A stretch of DNA of 64,000 nucleotides from Tuctoria greenei. Taxonomy: Eukaryota; Streptophyta; Magnoliopsida; Poales; Poaceae. The translations under genes were made by a program, and so were the position numbers. The notes beneath the pieces are model-generated. The model did not search any database. It saw only the letters and a program-made list of their open reading frames with translations, and had not been told where the DNA came from. Below are positions 1 through 10,098 of this stretch, one piece after another. The first letter of the stretch is position 1; each line of letters begins with the position of its first letter. The stretch covers positions 156,386,929-156,450,928 of the forward strand of contig JAYESD010000009.1 of NCBI GenBank assembly GCA_036927565.1, written 5' to 3'.

Positions 1-394
1 TTCATCGTTCCTTTTCAATCTGAACAATGAGGTAGGTGCAAAATTATCCTTATCTGCAAGAATTTTGTTATTATATACTTGGTTGAGTTTTGTCTATTCT
101 TGAGTGCAGTATGTCCTTGATGCATTCAGAATGGGTGACAAGCTGAAGTTTGCGAACCATTCCCCTGATCCGAATTGCTATGCTAAGGTTATCATGGTAG
201 CTGGTGATCACAGAGTAGGCATATTTGCCAAAGAAAGGATTAGCGCTGGCGAAGAGCTGTTCTATGATTACCGCTACGAGCCCGACCGAGCCCCTGTTTG
301 GGCTCGGAAGCCTGAGTCTGGAGGCAAGGACAAGGACGACAGTCAATCATCTCACGGGCGCGCCAAGAAGCTTGCCCAAAACACTAGAGCCTGA
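1..394 (+). CDS. Enhancer-of-zeste-like histone methyltransferase, C-terminal exons (partial)
   Basis: Two coding segments are visible: 1-31 (reads SSFLFNLNNE, ends at a GAG|GTAGGT donor) and 110-394 (after a TGCAG acceptor, stop TGA at 392-394). The intron is 32-109. The protein end carries the second half of a SET domain: the NHSPDPNC substrate/cofactor motif, GDHRVGIFAKERI, and the ELFYDYRY motif with its catalytic-site tyrosine. A short K/D/S-rich tail follows. This matches the C-terminus of plant E(z) proteins (CLF/SWN, maize Mez, rice EZ1), the H3K27 methyltransferase subunit of PRC2 acting in the nucleus. The 5' part of the gene lies outside the window. Which of the grass E(z) paralogues this is cannot be settled from about 104 residues. 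The reading frame is intact and shows no sign of decay. Confidence 0.93.
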
Positions 395-1051
395 CTCCGG
401 TTCATTGATTGGATAGCCTAGATTTTGGCAGTCATTTGTTCATTAATACCAGACGGAGACCCGTCATTCCCAGGTCCCGACCTGATTTATCTGAAATCCT
501 TTACCGCTCATCTCGAATATTTTGTTTCATGAATTTATTAATTGTAGCTGGTCCTGACATCTGTAGAATCAGCTGGTGTGCCACAGATCTGGTGTAACGT
601 TAGCTGATCAGTTGGTTGCTTATACTCCGTTTGAACTGGTTCTTTCTTGTGGGGGTATGACTTATGATAAGAGTGTCTTTGTTTTATTTTATTTTTTGCA
701 TACTGAAGCTTCTGGTTACGGTAGCTCCAAAAGATAAAAAACTCTAATGATTCATGGTTCAGCTTGGCAAGACCCCCCTTTTGGTTCTATAAGTAATAAA
801 CCTAAAAAATAGTGTCATCTGAGCGGAAACAAAAACTGATTAGTTGGTTTAGAGAACGTGGCTTGTTGTTTAGCATTTGAGGTGGGCTTACCCTGGACAA
901 AAGATTTTTAAATATGTCATCCATCTATTTTTGCATTCAGAACCTACGATCCTCATAGCTGGACTTTGTGTGGGACCTTTACCTCGAACAAAGTCAAAAC
1001 AGAGTGACATTTAGCCAAGGATGTCGACATGACCATACAACATGTGGTAAT
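395..1051 (+). other. 3' UTR of the SET gene and downstream intergenic DNA
   Basis: No coding sequence is supported here. The first few hundred bases are probably the 3' UTR. A canonical AATAAA lies at 795-800 and could be a polyadenylation signal. The segment ends at the target-site duplication of the Copia element. Confidence 0.5.
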
Positions 1052-1056
1052 GGTAT

Positions 1057-1248
1057 TTCTATAAAACATTTTACATGTGATCACTTTGACGACGACAACC
1101 ACCGCGCTGCGCCTCTTCGTACAGGGTCGCGTGTCACCTCGTTATGGCCCCTCGCAATGTACAAATAAAATATGAATGAATCAATGAAAGTTAGTTGAAT
1201 CATTTGCAAGTTGTTTCAATCTCAATTCTCTCAATCACAATTTTAACA
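1057..1248 (+). repeat. 5' LTR of the outer Copia (192 bp)
   Basis: It aligns end to end with 35858-36049 without a net length difference, including the GC-rich core GACGACGACAACC and the TGAATGAATCAATGAAAG block. It ends in ACA and is preceded by GGTAT. The sequence just inside, CGTTATCATCC, occupies the primer-binding position but is not a perfect match to the usual initiator-Met site. Confidence 0.93.
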
Positions 1249-3087
1249 CGTTATCATCCTCTAAGAGCGAAAGAGAGAATCAAGAACAACGGTAAGATGT
1301 CGAATCCAAATCTTACCGATTTGTTCTTTATTGTATTCTTCATTGGAGAAGACGAACTTGGCCGTCGGTGTCACTATGGACACCGTGGTGGTTGACGCCG
1401 GCGCACTGGTCTTGTGCACAACCCCGCAAGAACAAGACAGAGGAGAAGTTTCTGCCGTCGTACACACAGGAGTCGATGGCGCTGCCGTCGTTGCCGCGAG
1501 TGTCGCCGTGGAGGTCAGCGCCACCGTCAAGCGGTGGTCGCCCCTTTGCCACCACCACCAAGAAGTATATTGCGACGCCGCGTTGAGGACCGTTCTCCAA
1601 CTCCTTTTCCCCGCCGTACCTCGGATCCGGACGACCAACAAATGGGTCGTCAAGAGGAACCGAACACCGTCCTCGGTGGGGAGATCCCCAATCGGGTTGC
1701 GCCGGTTCAAGGACCTTCGTCATCGGACGGGCAGGGGGAGGGGGAGGAGAAGGAACAGATGGCAGACCGAACATCACGTCAGCCACCGGATCCATGGCAC
1801 CGGCAGTTGCCGACGTCACCACGCCGCCACCAATACAACGGACAGCAAGGATACGAATTGGACCCCGAGGTCCTTTGGCCATGCACCACTCCTCCGTCGG
1901 CACCACCTGCAACAATAGCATCACATGTTCCTATGTCGGCAACACCTTATCATGAAAACGAGACGCCGGAACCCAGATCTACACCTGCGCTTCTGAGTTT
2001 CTGAGCCCGAGTGGAAACCGCATACTCCGCCGTTTCGCACACCTCGCCGCTCCAACCCGACTAGCCCGAAGGCCCGGATCTCGAGCCTCAACTGCTGGTC
2101 CAAGCCAGTAAGCGATGGAGGGGTTCAGGGGGAGTGACGCCGACAAAATAAGGAAGAAAAGCGGAGGGAGATCAGCGTCGTAGGTGGAAGAAGAAGGAGC
2201 GGCGGCGGGCGGTGGTACCGAAGAGGCGACGGGGGAGCTGAGGAGGTGAGTGCAGCTAGGGTTAACCCTACCGCCTCACACCGCTCCTCCCCTCCTATAT
2301 ACTTCGCCGCTCGCTCGCCGCATGGGCTATTTGGGCCGTCGGACCGCGCGCATGAACGGCCCGCAAGGCCACATGCTGCATGGGCCAAGTAGGCCGAATG
2401 GCCCATTAGTGCTACTTCTATTTTATTTAAATATTTGCATTTTAAATTTAAATTTGAATTTTAATGTAGTTTAAATTTCTGCACGTGTGTATGCATTATA
2501 AATATGTGTAAATATAATTATGATCAATGTAAATATTGATTATGAAATATGTATATTGCATTTAAATATTATTCATTTGCAATAAATTCAGTATTTGGCT
2601 AATTTTAAATTTTTGGCCAAATAAATAAAATTAAAACTCACATTGTCCAAAATTCATTGTTTAGGCTATTTTTAGAATTTGGCCTCAACCTTGAATTTTG
2701 TTTATTATATTTACAACTTTTACAAATTTCGTCATTAAAGCTAATTCTAAAATTTTGGCTTATGATGGAAAATAAGACTACACATAATATATAAAGTAAA
2801 TTGACTCATTTTGATTAAGTCATTCTCTATAATTTTGCTTAATATATTATGAATCATACCTTAATACAACAAGGTGTATAATTGATTTTAATTTGGCTAT
2901 TTTTTTAATTGGCCATCTTTAACATGAAATATACATACATTTATTCTTCTTGTCAAGCCATTTTCCAAAATTTGGCTAAATAAGAGAGAATAAATTTAGT
3001 TTGTTTTTCATTATGATCAACACACATTACAACACCACCATGATGATTTTATTAATAAAATCCCTGGTTTCCTATATGTAGGAATCA
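1249..3087 (+). other. Long leader between the 5' LTR and gag of the outer Copia
   Basis: This 1.8-kb stretch precedes the gag start. Its first 1.15 kb (to about 2400) is GC-rich, with overlapping open frames on both strands, none of which I recognise. The rest (about 2405-3060) is very AT-rich and repeats a loose TTTGGCTA / TTTGGCCA motif about six times. It may be a genuine long leader, captured host DNA, or a further unrecognised insertion. I saw no clean target-site duplication to support the last. Confidence 0.5.
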
Positions 3088-3440
3088 ATGTCTCGCGAGT
3101 TTGAAGAACTTGCTCTTGATGGTCATAATTACCCGACATGGGCTCTTGACATTAAGATTAGTTTGTCTTTCAGAGGACTAATGACTGCTCTTACTCCTCC
3201 TGAAGAAAGATCTGCAACATTTCTAGATATATTCAAGTATCAGACACTATACATCATCCGTAATCACCTCCATCCTGATTTAAAATCAGAATATGTGATG
3301 GAAGAAGAACCTCATACCCCTTGGATGGCATTAAAAAGCCGTTATGAACAGCAAAAGGCAATATTATGGCCCGAGGCCAATCATGAATGGACTCAACTTC
3401 GTCTTCAAGAATTTAAGTCTATAGAAGACTATAATCATGT
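3088..3440 (+). pseudogene. Outer Copia gag, 5' part
   Basis: The frame starts with ATG at 3088 (MSREFEELALDGHNYPTW). It shows the typical Copia gag (UBN2/DUF4219-type) opening: a 'LDGxNYPTWxxDxKISL' stretch, then helices with WMALKSRYEQQK and the LRLQEFKSIEDYNH segment. The frame is cut at 3440 by the Gypsy A LTR and resumes at 27630. The target duplication CATGT is repeated at 27625-27629. Gag normally forms the virus-like particle. This copy is not translatable as a whole. Confidence 0.88.
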
Positions 3441-4293
3441 TGTCGGAGTCTGGTTCAGGCAATTCCCCTGGTACTACCGTTGGCAGCCCGCAGAGTTTCT
3501 TAGTTCGGTTGGGGCGCGCGGAGTTTCAGAACAAGATGGTGACTTGACACGAGGATTTACGTGGTTCGGGCCGCCTGAGCGTAATACCCTACTCTACGGG
3601 TGTGTTGTTGTTGTTGTTGTTGTATTAAGTGTATGAGAGTGTGAGACAGAGAGAGGCCAAAAAAGTCTCCCCCGTGTATCGCTCGGCCAACCCTTTTATA
3701 GTACAAGGGCTGACCGTTATATCATTAGCCTGGCCCAACATGTGGCCCTGACGGTTACTGATGCTTAATACGCAGTTAATATGCTTAATTCCCCTTAATA
3801 GCGTGATAACGTACTTTAATGGTGGTGTTATTCGTATTCAGAATCATCCGATCGTGTGTCATTAAGATAGCATTAATGACACATAATCAGGTCTTGAAGT
3901 CTTTAATGTCCCTTGAAGGTCCGAGCCGTTGAAGGTCCACCAATCTGCCTGTTGAGGTTGAAGGTCTGGCGGTTGGACGCGTGGCAGCTTCGGAGCTTAC
4001 CGTCTTGGACGAGTAGATCCGGTGCCGTGGTACACATGTCGATACCGGAGCTTCCCTCTGTCGGGGGTTAGGTCTAGGAGTGTCGCACAGGTATCCAATC
4101 CGGAGCATTCCCATGTAGGGATTGTAGCTCCGGTTTTGTGATACACGTGGCAGCACTGGGACTAACCATATGAGGGAGGCAGGTCCGGTTACGAGTAACA
4201 CGTGGGGCCTCCAGAGGTCTTCAACTGAGATATGTGGAGTTCCTTTGAACTCTTTGCAGTTCTAAGGGGTATCCAGTATGCAGGGTACTGACA
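3441..4293 (-). repeat. 3' LTR of Gypsy A
   Basis: It matches 26779-27624 along its length. A minus-strand TATAAAAG box lies at 3693-3700. A (TTG)n run near 3603-3624 is longer here than at the corresponding place in the other LTR, so it expanded after insertion. On the internal side, just after 4293, the minus strand reads a purine-rich AGGGGGTCA tract that fits a polypurine tract. Confidence 0.92.
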
Positions 4294-4832
4294 GTGACCC
4301 CCTAGGCCCGCCTCTGGGAGAGACCCTTTGTATTAAGTCATTCTGCCGGGGGTGGGTCCATCTTTTGATTTCTGCGCCGTGTCTTCAAGGGTTTTTGTAT
4401 GTACCGTTGAGGTGATAGTTCACAGTTAAACCATTGCCGCGTGGCATCTTCTGGACGTGGCAGGTGAGATTTGCGCATGCGGATCTCACGTAATTGAAGA
4501 TCGCCGATTTCCGATACGAAAATCGTATCGGTTCCGCGCGCCCTGTCAGGCTGCCGCCCTTGGGTTTCCCGCCTCTCATCATGACAACTGTTCGCTTGGG
4601 GTAATGACCTCGACTTGATCATCTGGGTGGCCATGGGCCCCTTTGTCATTGGCAGGGTGTAATTTTTGAAATGTATCCTTGGCCCTTTCACGGTTCCCAT
4701 CCAAGCGTTGCAGGGGCTTACTTAAGAAGGAAAGCGCACACGGTTTAGGGATCCCTTACGCCTTCATTTGAACTTGCGCTCGAATCCTCCAAACTTTAGC
4801 TTGCTTTTTCTCTCTCGCCCCGCTGTGCTGCG

Positions 4833-7800
4833 ATGGAGTTGGGTCTCCGCAAGAGCTGTCTCACGAGTGATGACGATCTGAAGAAGGTCCGAACCTACAT
4901 GGGGTGGTCCAGCGACTCCTTCAACCATATCATCCGCGCTGGCGAGCTCCTGTTCAAGAAGAAGTGCGGCGGCGACATGGTGTACTTCTCTGCGTACGCC
5001 ATGGTGGGGCTGATCCCACCTTTCTCAACTTTCCTCTTGATGCTGTTAGACTTCTATGGTCTGCAGTTGTACCACCTTGGCCCCCACTCTATTCTTCTTG
5101 TGTCAACATTCGTCCACTTCTGCGATATGTGGGTGGGTATCCCCCCTGCGTCGAGCTTTTCTGTACCTTCTTCACCATCCACACCACCGGCAAGAGTTTC
5201 GAGTATCTTGGATTCTACTATTTTGTGAAGAGCAAGAAATGCCCCTACATGTACTTGAGGTCGTTTCCTTCCGACAAGTGGGATGAGTGGAAGAAGGATT
5301 GGATTATCATCACGGCAGAGGAGCATGAGAAGCTGGAGCTGCCTGAAGGTCTTCCCAATGTTGACACTGATGCCTGGAGTGTGGTTCCGGTGCTGTCAGA
5401 GGCCTTCAACCCTGCCTTGACCAGGATCCGCGAATGTGTGGAAGGAGGGGTGACCCCCCCCCCCCCCCAGATGGTCTTCTGCAACTTCCTGGTCAACAAG
5501 TGGGCTCCACTGAAGAAGAGGGAGAAGCTCGCCTGGGCCCTCAACAACATCATGGACGATGACCGGATTGAAACCGCCTGAAGTCCAATTTGGATGGCGC
5601 TGCTTTGGAGCTTCATCTCAAGAAGTTCCAGCATGGCATTGACGTCGAGGGCGACGACTTAACTCCACCGGTGGCTTTCCTCCCTCTGAACATGGAGGCG
5701 GAGTTCGGCAGGGAGCTCTGGAGGAGCATGCCGGTGTTTGATGACCTCGGTGAGGTAGAGAAGCATCCGACCACCAGATTGGTGATCCCCGGAGCTTCCG
5801 AGGGTGGCCCTGCTTCCGCCCCGAGATAAAGAGTCGAAGTCATAGGTAAGGGCAAAGAGTTGGTTGAGCCCTCCAGCTGGAAGAGGAAGTTGAAGCACTC
5901 TAACGGGAGACCCGTCAGACCTGCTCCTTCCACAACAGCCCCTTCTCCCCAGCGGGGGAGGTCTTCGATGGCGACACCAACTCCAGCATCGGGGTCTCCT
6001 CGGAACACCAGCTCCAACCAGGTGACTCTAGCACGAGGGCCAACTAAGGGCTCTAGGTCCGAGGGTCCTTCTCAGACGAGGGGGACCCCAACCAAGACGT
6101 CGCTGATGGCGGCAGTAAGCTCTGAATAGCCTTCTGGAGTTACTACACCAGTTGCAACTGGGTCGGGCTCTGAGCGTCCGGCGAAGAGGTTCCGCGCTAG
6201 CTGGAGTGGAAGCCTTCCAAGGTAAATTTGCTTTTTTACCTCAGTTTGTTATTTTTGTTGTAACCATATTTTGAGTTTCTTTGTACTTCATCCACAGGGT
6301 ATCCAAAAAATGGGGCTAAAGCTCCGGTTCCTGCGACAGCAGCTGATGCTGTACAGGCGGAGGCTCCGGCTCCAATTCCAGCGCCGCCCCAGGTGGTAGC
6401 TAAGGTCACGGCAGCTCCGATGCCAGCTGTCGTGGTTCTCGACTTATCTCCCGAAGCTCCCGTGGTAGCGCCGGACCACGGGAATTAAGATGTACCAGCG
6501 GCACCAGGTCCAGAGGCTGAAGCTCCGGTTTTGGATGCTGTGATGACGGACGCTCCGACCTCAGAGCTGAAGGTAGCTGCAGTTCCACCCTTCGAGCCAG
6601 ATGTTACTAAAGCCCCGACGGCAGAGTCGACGGTTGATGAAGTTCCGGTGCCTGAGCCGATTGACGTGGGGGTGCCGGCACCCGAACTGGTGGGGGTCAA
6701 AGTGCCGGTGCCTGAACCGGCAGGCACCATGGAGGTCGAAGCGCCAGTGCCTGAATTGGCAATAGAGGAAGCACCAGCGTCAGGGCCGGAGATGGCTTCA
6801 ACTCCAGCTTGGTCTTCACTACCTGCCCCGGAGGTGGTAGTTCTGGAGGTACCCGTTCCTGAGCCAGAGTGCCAAGACGAAGCGGCCAGTCCCTTGCCTG
6901 AGGGGCTAGTTGATGATGACCTGGCGGTGGGACCTTCGGAGCTGACTCCAGAGGTAGAAACTCCCGTGACAGGACCTACCTCAGCGACGACCGAGGCACT
7001 CCCGGAGGGCGGCCCTAGTGCCGCGGAAGCTCAAGGGACCGCTTTTGTAGAGTGGGACCCAATTTTTGTTATGGAGAACCCGCTGGAGTCAGCGGAGAGG
7101 ACCCCAGCAGGTCCGGAGCCAATCCCCCTGTCGCTATCCATCGACAATGCCTGCTCTAGCCTTCGTCAGGTCCAACTTGCATTTTGTCACGACAACAAGG
7201 CCCTCGAGGAGGAGCACCAAGCTCTTAGGAGGTGGCGCAACCGACTCCAATTCGAGACCAAGCTGGCGCAAACAAGGCTGGCCGACGACAAGGAGTGGGT
7301 CAAGAGGGAGAAGGCCCGAACAGAGTACTAGGGCCAGTTGCTGGATGAGAGGGAAAACATGGTGCGATCCCTTGACAATCAGTCCCGGGCTACATATGAA
7401 CAAACCCTGGCTGCTAATGAAGCGGCGAATGATCGCCAGGAAAAGCTCAATACCATCCACGAAAGCCTCGTCAAGCGCCGGGAGGGTCTTGACGAGCGAG
7501 AGAAAAAGATCGAAGAGGAAGAGCAAAAACTCCTAGAGCTGAGGGATGACCTCGTGAAGAGGGAGGAGGAGCTCGCCCAAAGGCTGGCTCTGGGTGACAA
7601 GAGCCTTGCATAGCGCACCAAAAAGCTGGAGGAGCTCTGCAAGAGCGAAGAAGAGAAGGCCTGACAGCGGGGACAGGACCTTACCAAAAGGGAGGTCGAA
7701 ATCTCTGCCAGGGAGAAGAAGGTGCGAGGCCAGGAGAAATACCTGGTTGACCGCCGGAACCGGATCCACGTCCGGGAGAAAGAGCTTGGTGACCTTGAAA

Positions 7801-8279
7801 AGCAAGTTGCTGAGAAGATTCAGCAGCACGCCAAGGAGGTCGAGCGTCTTGCCCGGGAGGGTTCGGAGCTTGAGGCGGACAAGAGGTCCTTGGAGGAGAT
7901 TCGAGGCTCAAGGGCTGCAGAGTCTCAACAAGTATGGGACTTCCAGGGCAAAGACGATGTCGCGCTGGCGTCGCTGGGCTTTATCCCCGTGCGTCTGGGT
8001 AATCCGGAGCTGGAGCTGGACCATGCGTTGGGGGCGCTGAACTCGGTTGGCAACAAACTCGGCGCGATGGGCGATGTCATCGCGGATCAGATGGAAACTG
8101 AAGGAAAATCGCTTGCGCAGAACGTCGCAGAATACATGCTGACGTGCTACACAAGCCAGGATCCTCATTTCCCACTAGACCCGGTGCTTGAAGGTCCCAT
8201 CGACGGAGAGGGAGACGCTGACAAGACCAGCGTGTCGGAGGTTGCCCAGAAGGTTGCCTCATTCTTCCATAGAACTTAG
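4833..8279 (+). pseudogene. Antisense gene of Gypsy A, 'putative gypsy type transposon' (PF04195-like) protein
   Basis: Read opposite to gag-pol. It starts at ATG 4833 (MELGLRKSCLTSDDDLKKV). The N-terminal part up to about 5580 is the conserved globular domain, with the AYAMVGLIPPFSTFLLMLL hydrophobic core, the PPCVELFCTFFTIH motif and WKKDWIIIT. It is followed by a basic P/S-rich linker. A spliceosomal intron with consensus ends (CCAAG|GTAAAT ... TCCACAG) lies at 6222-6297. Then come a Pro/Val/Glu repeat (about 6567-6789) and a long charged coiled coil (about 7140-7900), ending at TAG 8277-8279. Frameshifts and stops occur (for example near 5080, 5578, 6127, 6486, 7329 and 7612). A related copy sits at 59728-63168. 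The function is unknown; such antisense genes are known from RIRE2/Grande-type elements. Confidence 0.82.
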
Positions 8280-8752
8280 GACTTTCTCCTTTTAGCTCCC
8301 GCTTGTATCTTCTCTTCTTTTCTCCAATTTTGTAATCTCTTGTCTTCAGATGAATGAAATCCAATGAAATTTATGAATATCATTTTTTGTCTTCAACCAT
8401 TGTCTTACTTGGCCCCCTGGTAGATGTACACAATTTGATTGTGAACATGTACCAAAAGGATGTAGCATTTTGTTGAAGACTTGAGTGCTTCTGAAAGTGC
8501 ATCTAGGAATCCCTTGTGGGTTTTGGATGATTTATGACAAGCAAATGAGATCCTAACCACTTTGTTGAGATGAGCACATGTTTTAATGTGAAAATAAGCA
8601 ACGTGCAAAAAAGAAGGGAGAATGAGGAGCAATGTGGAGAAGAGCTCAAGGAACAAGTGTAGTAGATCATTGTGTGTGTAGTGTGTTAAGGAAACACACC
8701 CCAAGAGCTCAAACACAAATAAACACACACATTGCACAAATTTATACAGTAT

Positions 8753-9234
8753 CGAACTAGTCCGATTGACACCGGACTAGTCTGATATCTCTCTGCACAA
8801 GATCGGACAAGTCCGATATCACCATGGACTAGTCCGATATCTCTCTGACTAGAATCGTACTAGTCCTCCCTAGTGCGGACTAGTCCTCAAAACACTTCAC
8901 AAGCTGCACAAAATCAGACAAGTCCGATCACACAACGGACTAGTCCGATATCATTCTGATCTAAATCGGACAAGTCCGATATTGGCACGGACTAGTACGG
9001 AAACCCTCTGACCTAAATCGAACAAGTCCTCCAAGTGCGGACTTGTCACCCAAGTCACTTAGGGTTTCACTGATCCGGACAAGTCTGATGATTATCGGAC
9101 TAATCCGAAGATTTCGAGAAGCAAAATCGGACAAGTCCGCTTTTGGCCAGACTAGTCCGATATTTCGGGACACTTAGGGTTTGCTACACACAGCACACTG
9201 GACTAGTCCGGTGTTCACCACGGACTAGACCGAT
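8753..9234 (+). repeat. Array of about 18 interspersed palindromes in the Sirevirus U3
   Basis: The core is CGGAC-NN-GTCCG, with the centre TA or AA (once TT). Many copies extend to ATCGGACAAGTCCGAT or CGGACTAGTCCG, which are self-complementary. I count about 18 copies, perfect or with one or two changes, in 480 bp, spaced irregularly by about 20-45 bp, just upstream of the TATA box. CGG-rich palindromes at this place are known for Sireviruses and are thought to be cis-regulatory; the exact role is not established. Confidence 0.88.
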
Positions 9235-9270
9235 CTTCCTAAACCCTAACGGTCACTTTTAGAAACCCCA

Positions 9271-9278
9271 TATAAATA
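9271..9278 (+). promoter_or_regulatory. TATA box of the Sirevirus 5' LTR
   Basis: TATAAATA lies directly downstream of the palindrome array and upstream of a GC-rich start-site region. The matching segment is deleted in the 3' LTR. Confidence 0.75.
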
Positions 9279-10047
9279 GATGTGCACGGCACAACTCTAA
9301 TCTCTCGACCCCCTGCGCCGTCACACCTCCCAAGAGCCTCACAAACTCATCTCTCCACGAAATCAAAATCCAAAAAGATCAATCCCTTGAGGATATACTT
9401 TGGAACATTGAAGAGACACGATTCATCACTCTTGAGCTCTTGGTTTGATTCCCTAACACACTCCTGTGATTTTCATTGTAATCTTTTGAGTGTGTTCTTG
9501 GTGGAGTTTTCATTGTAATCTAGGGGAGCCCTCAACGTGTGAGAAGGCCCCTTGAATTTGGTTATTTACCCTTCGTGATAAGAGAAGAGGATTGGCCTTC
9601 GTGGCGATCCAACGAGGGTAGGGTTGGAGAAGACTCGGTCCTTTTGTGGACTCCTCAACGTGGATGTAGGTTGCCTCTGTGGGAACCGAACCACGGGATA
9701 AATTGCTTGTGTTCTTACTTTGTGTGCATCGTTCTTATACATCATATCAAACTAGGGTTTCAATCAATCTTGCCTACTTTAAGTTGAAACATTAAACATA
9801 AGATTGACTTGTGGTATACCCTAGTTCATAATCGTGTAACACTTCAATTAATTGTATATTTACGCTGCATACATCGTAGAATCAAATTAATTGATCAACC
9901 TTGATTAACCTAGTCGGTACACACCGGACTAGTCCGTACTTGACCCGACTAGTTTGATATCTCGAGTTTTGATCTGGTTATTAAGTTTTGCAGGTTCCGA
10001 CAAAATACAAAAAAGGCCTATTCACCCCCCTCTAGGCCACATTCAAT

Positions 10048-10059
10048 TGGTATCAGAGC
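10048..10059 (+). other. Primer-binding site of the Sirevirus
   Basis: TGGTATCAGAGC starts three bases after the 5' LTR. It is complementary to the 3' end of initiator methionine tRNA, the usual primer of plant Copia elements. Confidence 0.9.
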
Positions 10060-10098
10060 CAGGTTCTTCAAGAAGGAGAACAATCGCTCGAAGAGATC

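Larger units (their letters stand above)
8492..10045 (+). repeat. 5' LTR of the Sirevirus (1554 bp)
   Basis: It contains, in order, a U3 with an array of short palindromes (8753-9234), a TATAAATA box at 9271-9278, transcribed R/U5 sequence with CTAGGGGAGCCCTC, and the C-rich CACCCCCCTCTAGGCCACATTCA-type end. It matches 18711-19432 at both ends but keeps 833 bp that the other copy has lost. Confidence 0.93.

Noticed and set aside
1331..2004. Overlapping open frames on both strands in the Copia leader
   Set aside because: No frame has a recognisable domain and all coexist in GC-rich DNA. I described the region as an unexplained leader instead.
8753..9234. CRISPR-like array
   Set aside because: Repeats are short palindromes with irregular spacing and degeneracy inside a plant retrotransposon LTR, without cas genes.
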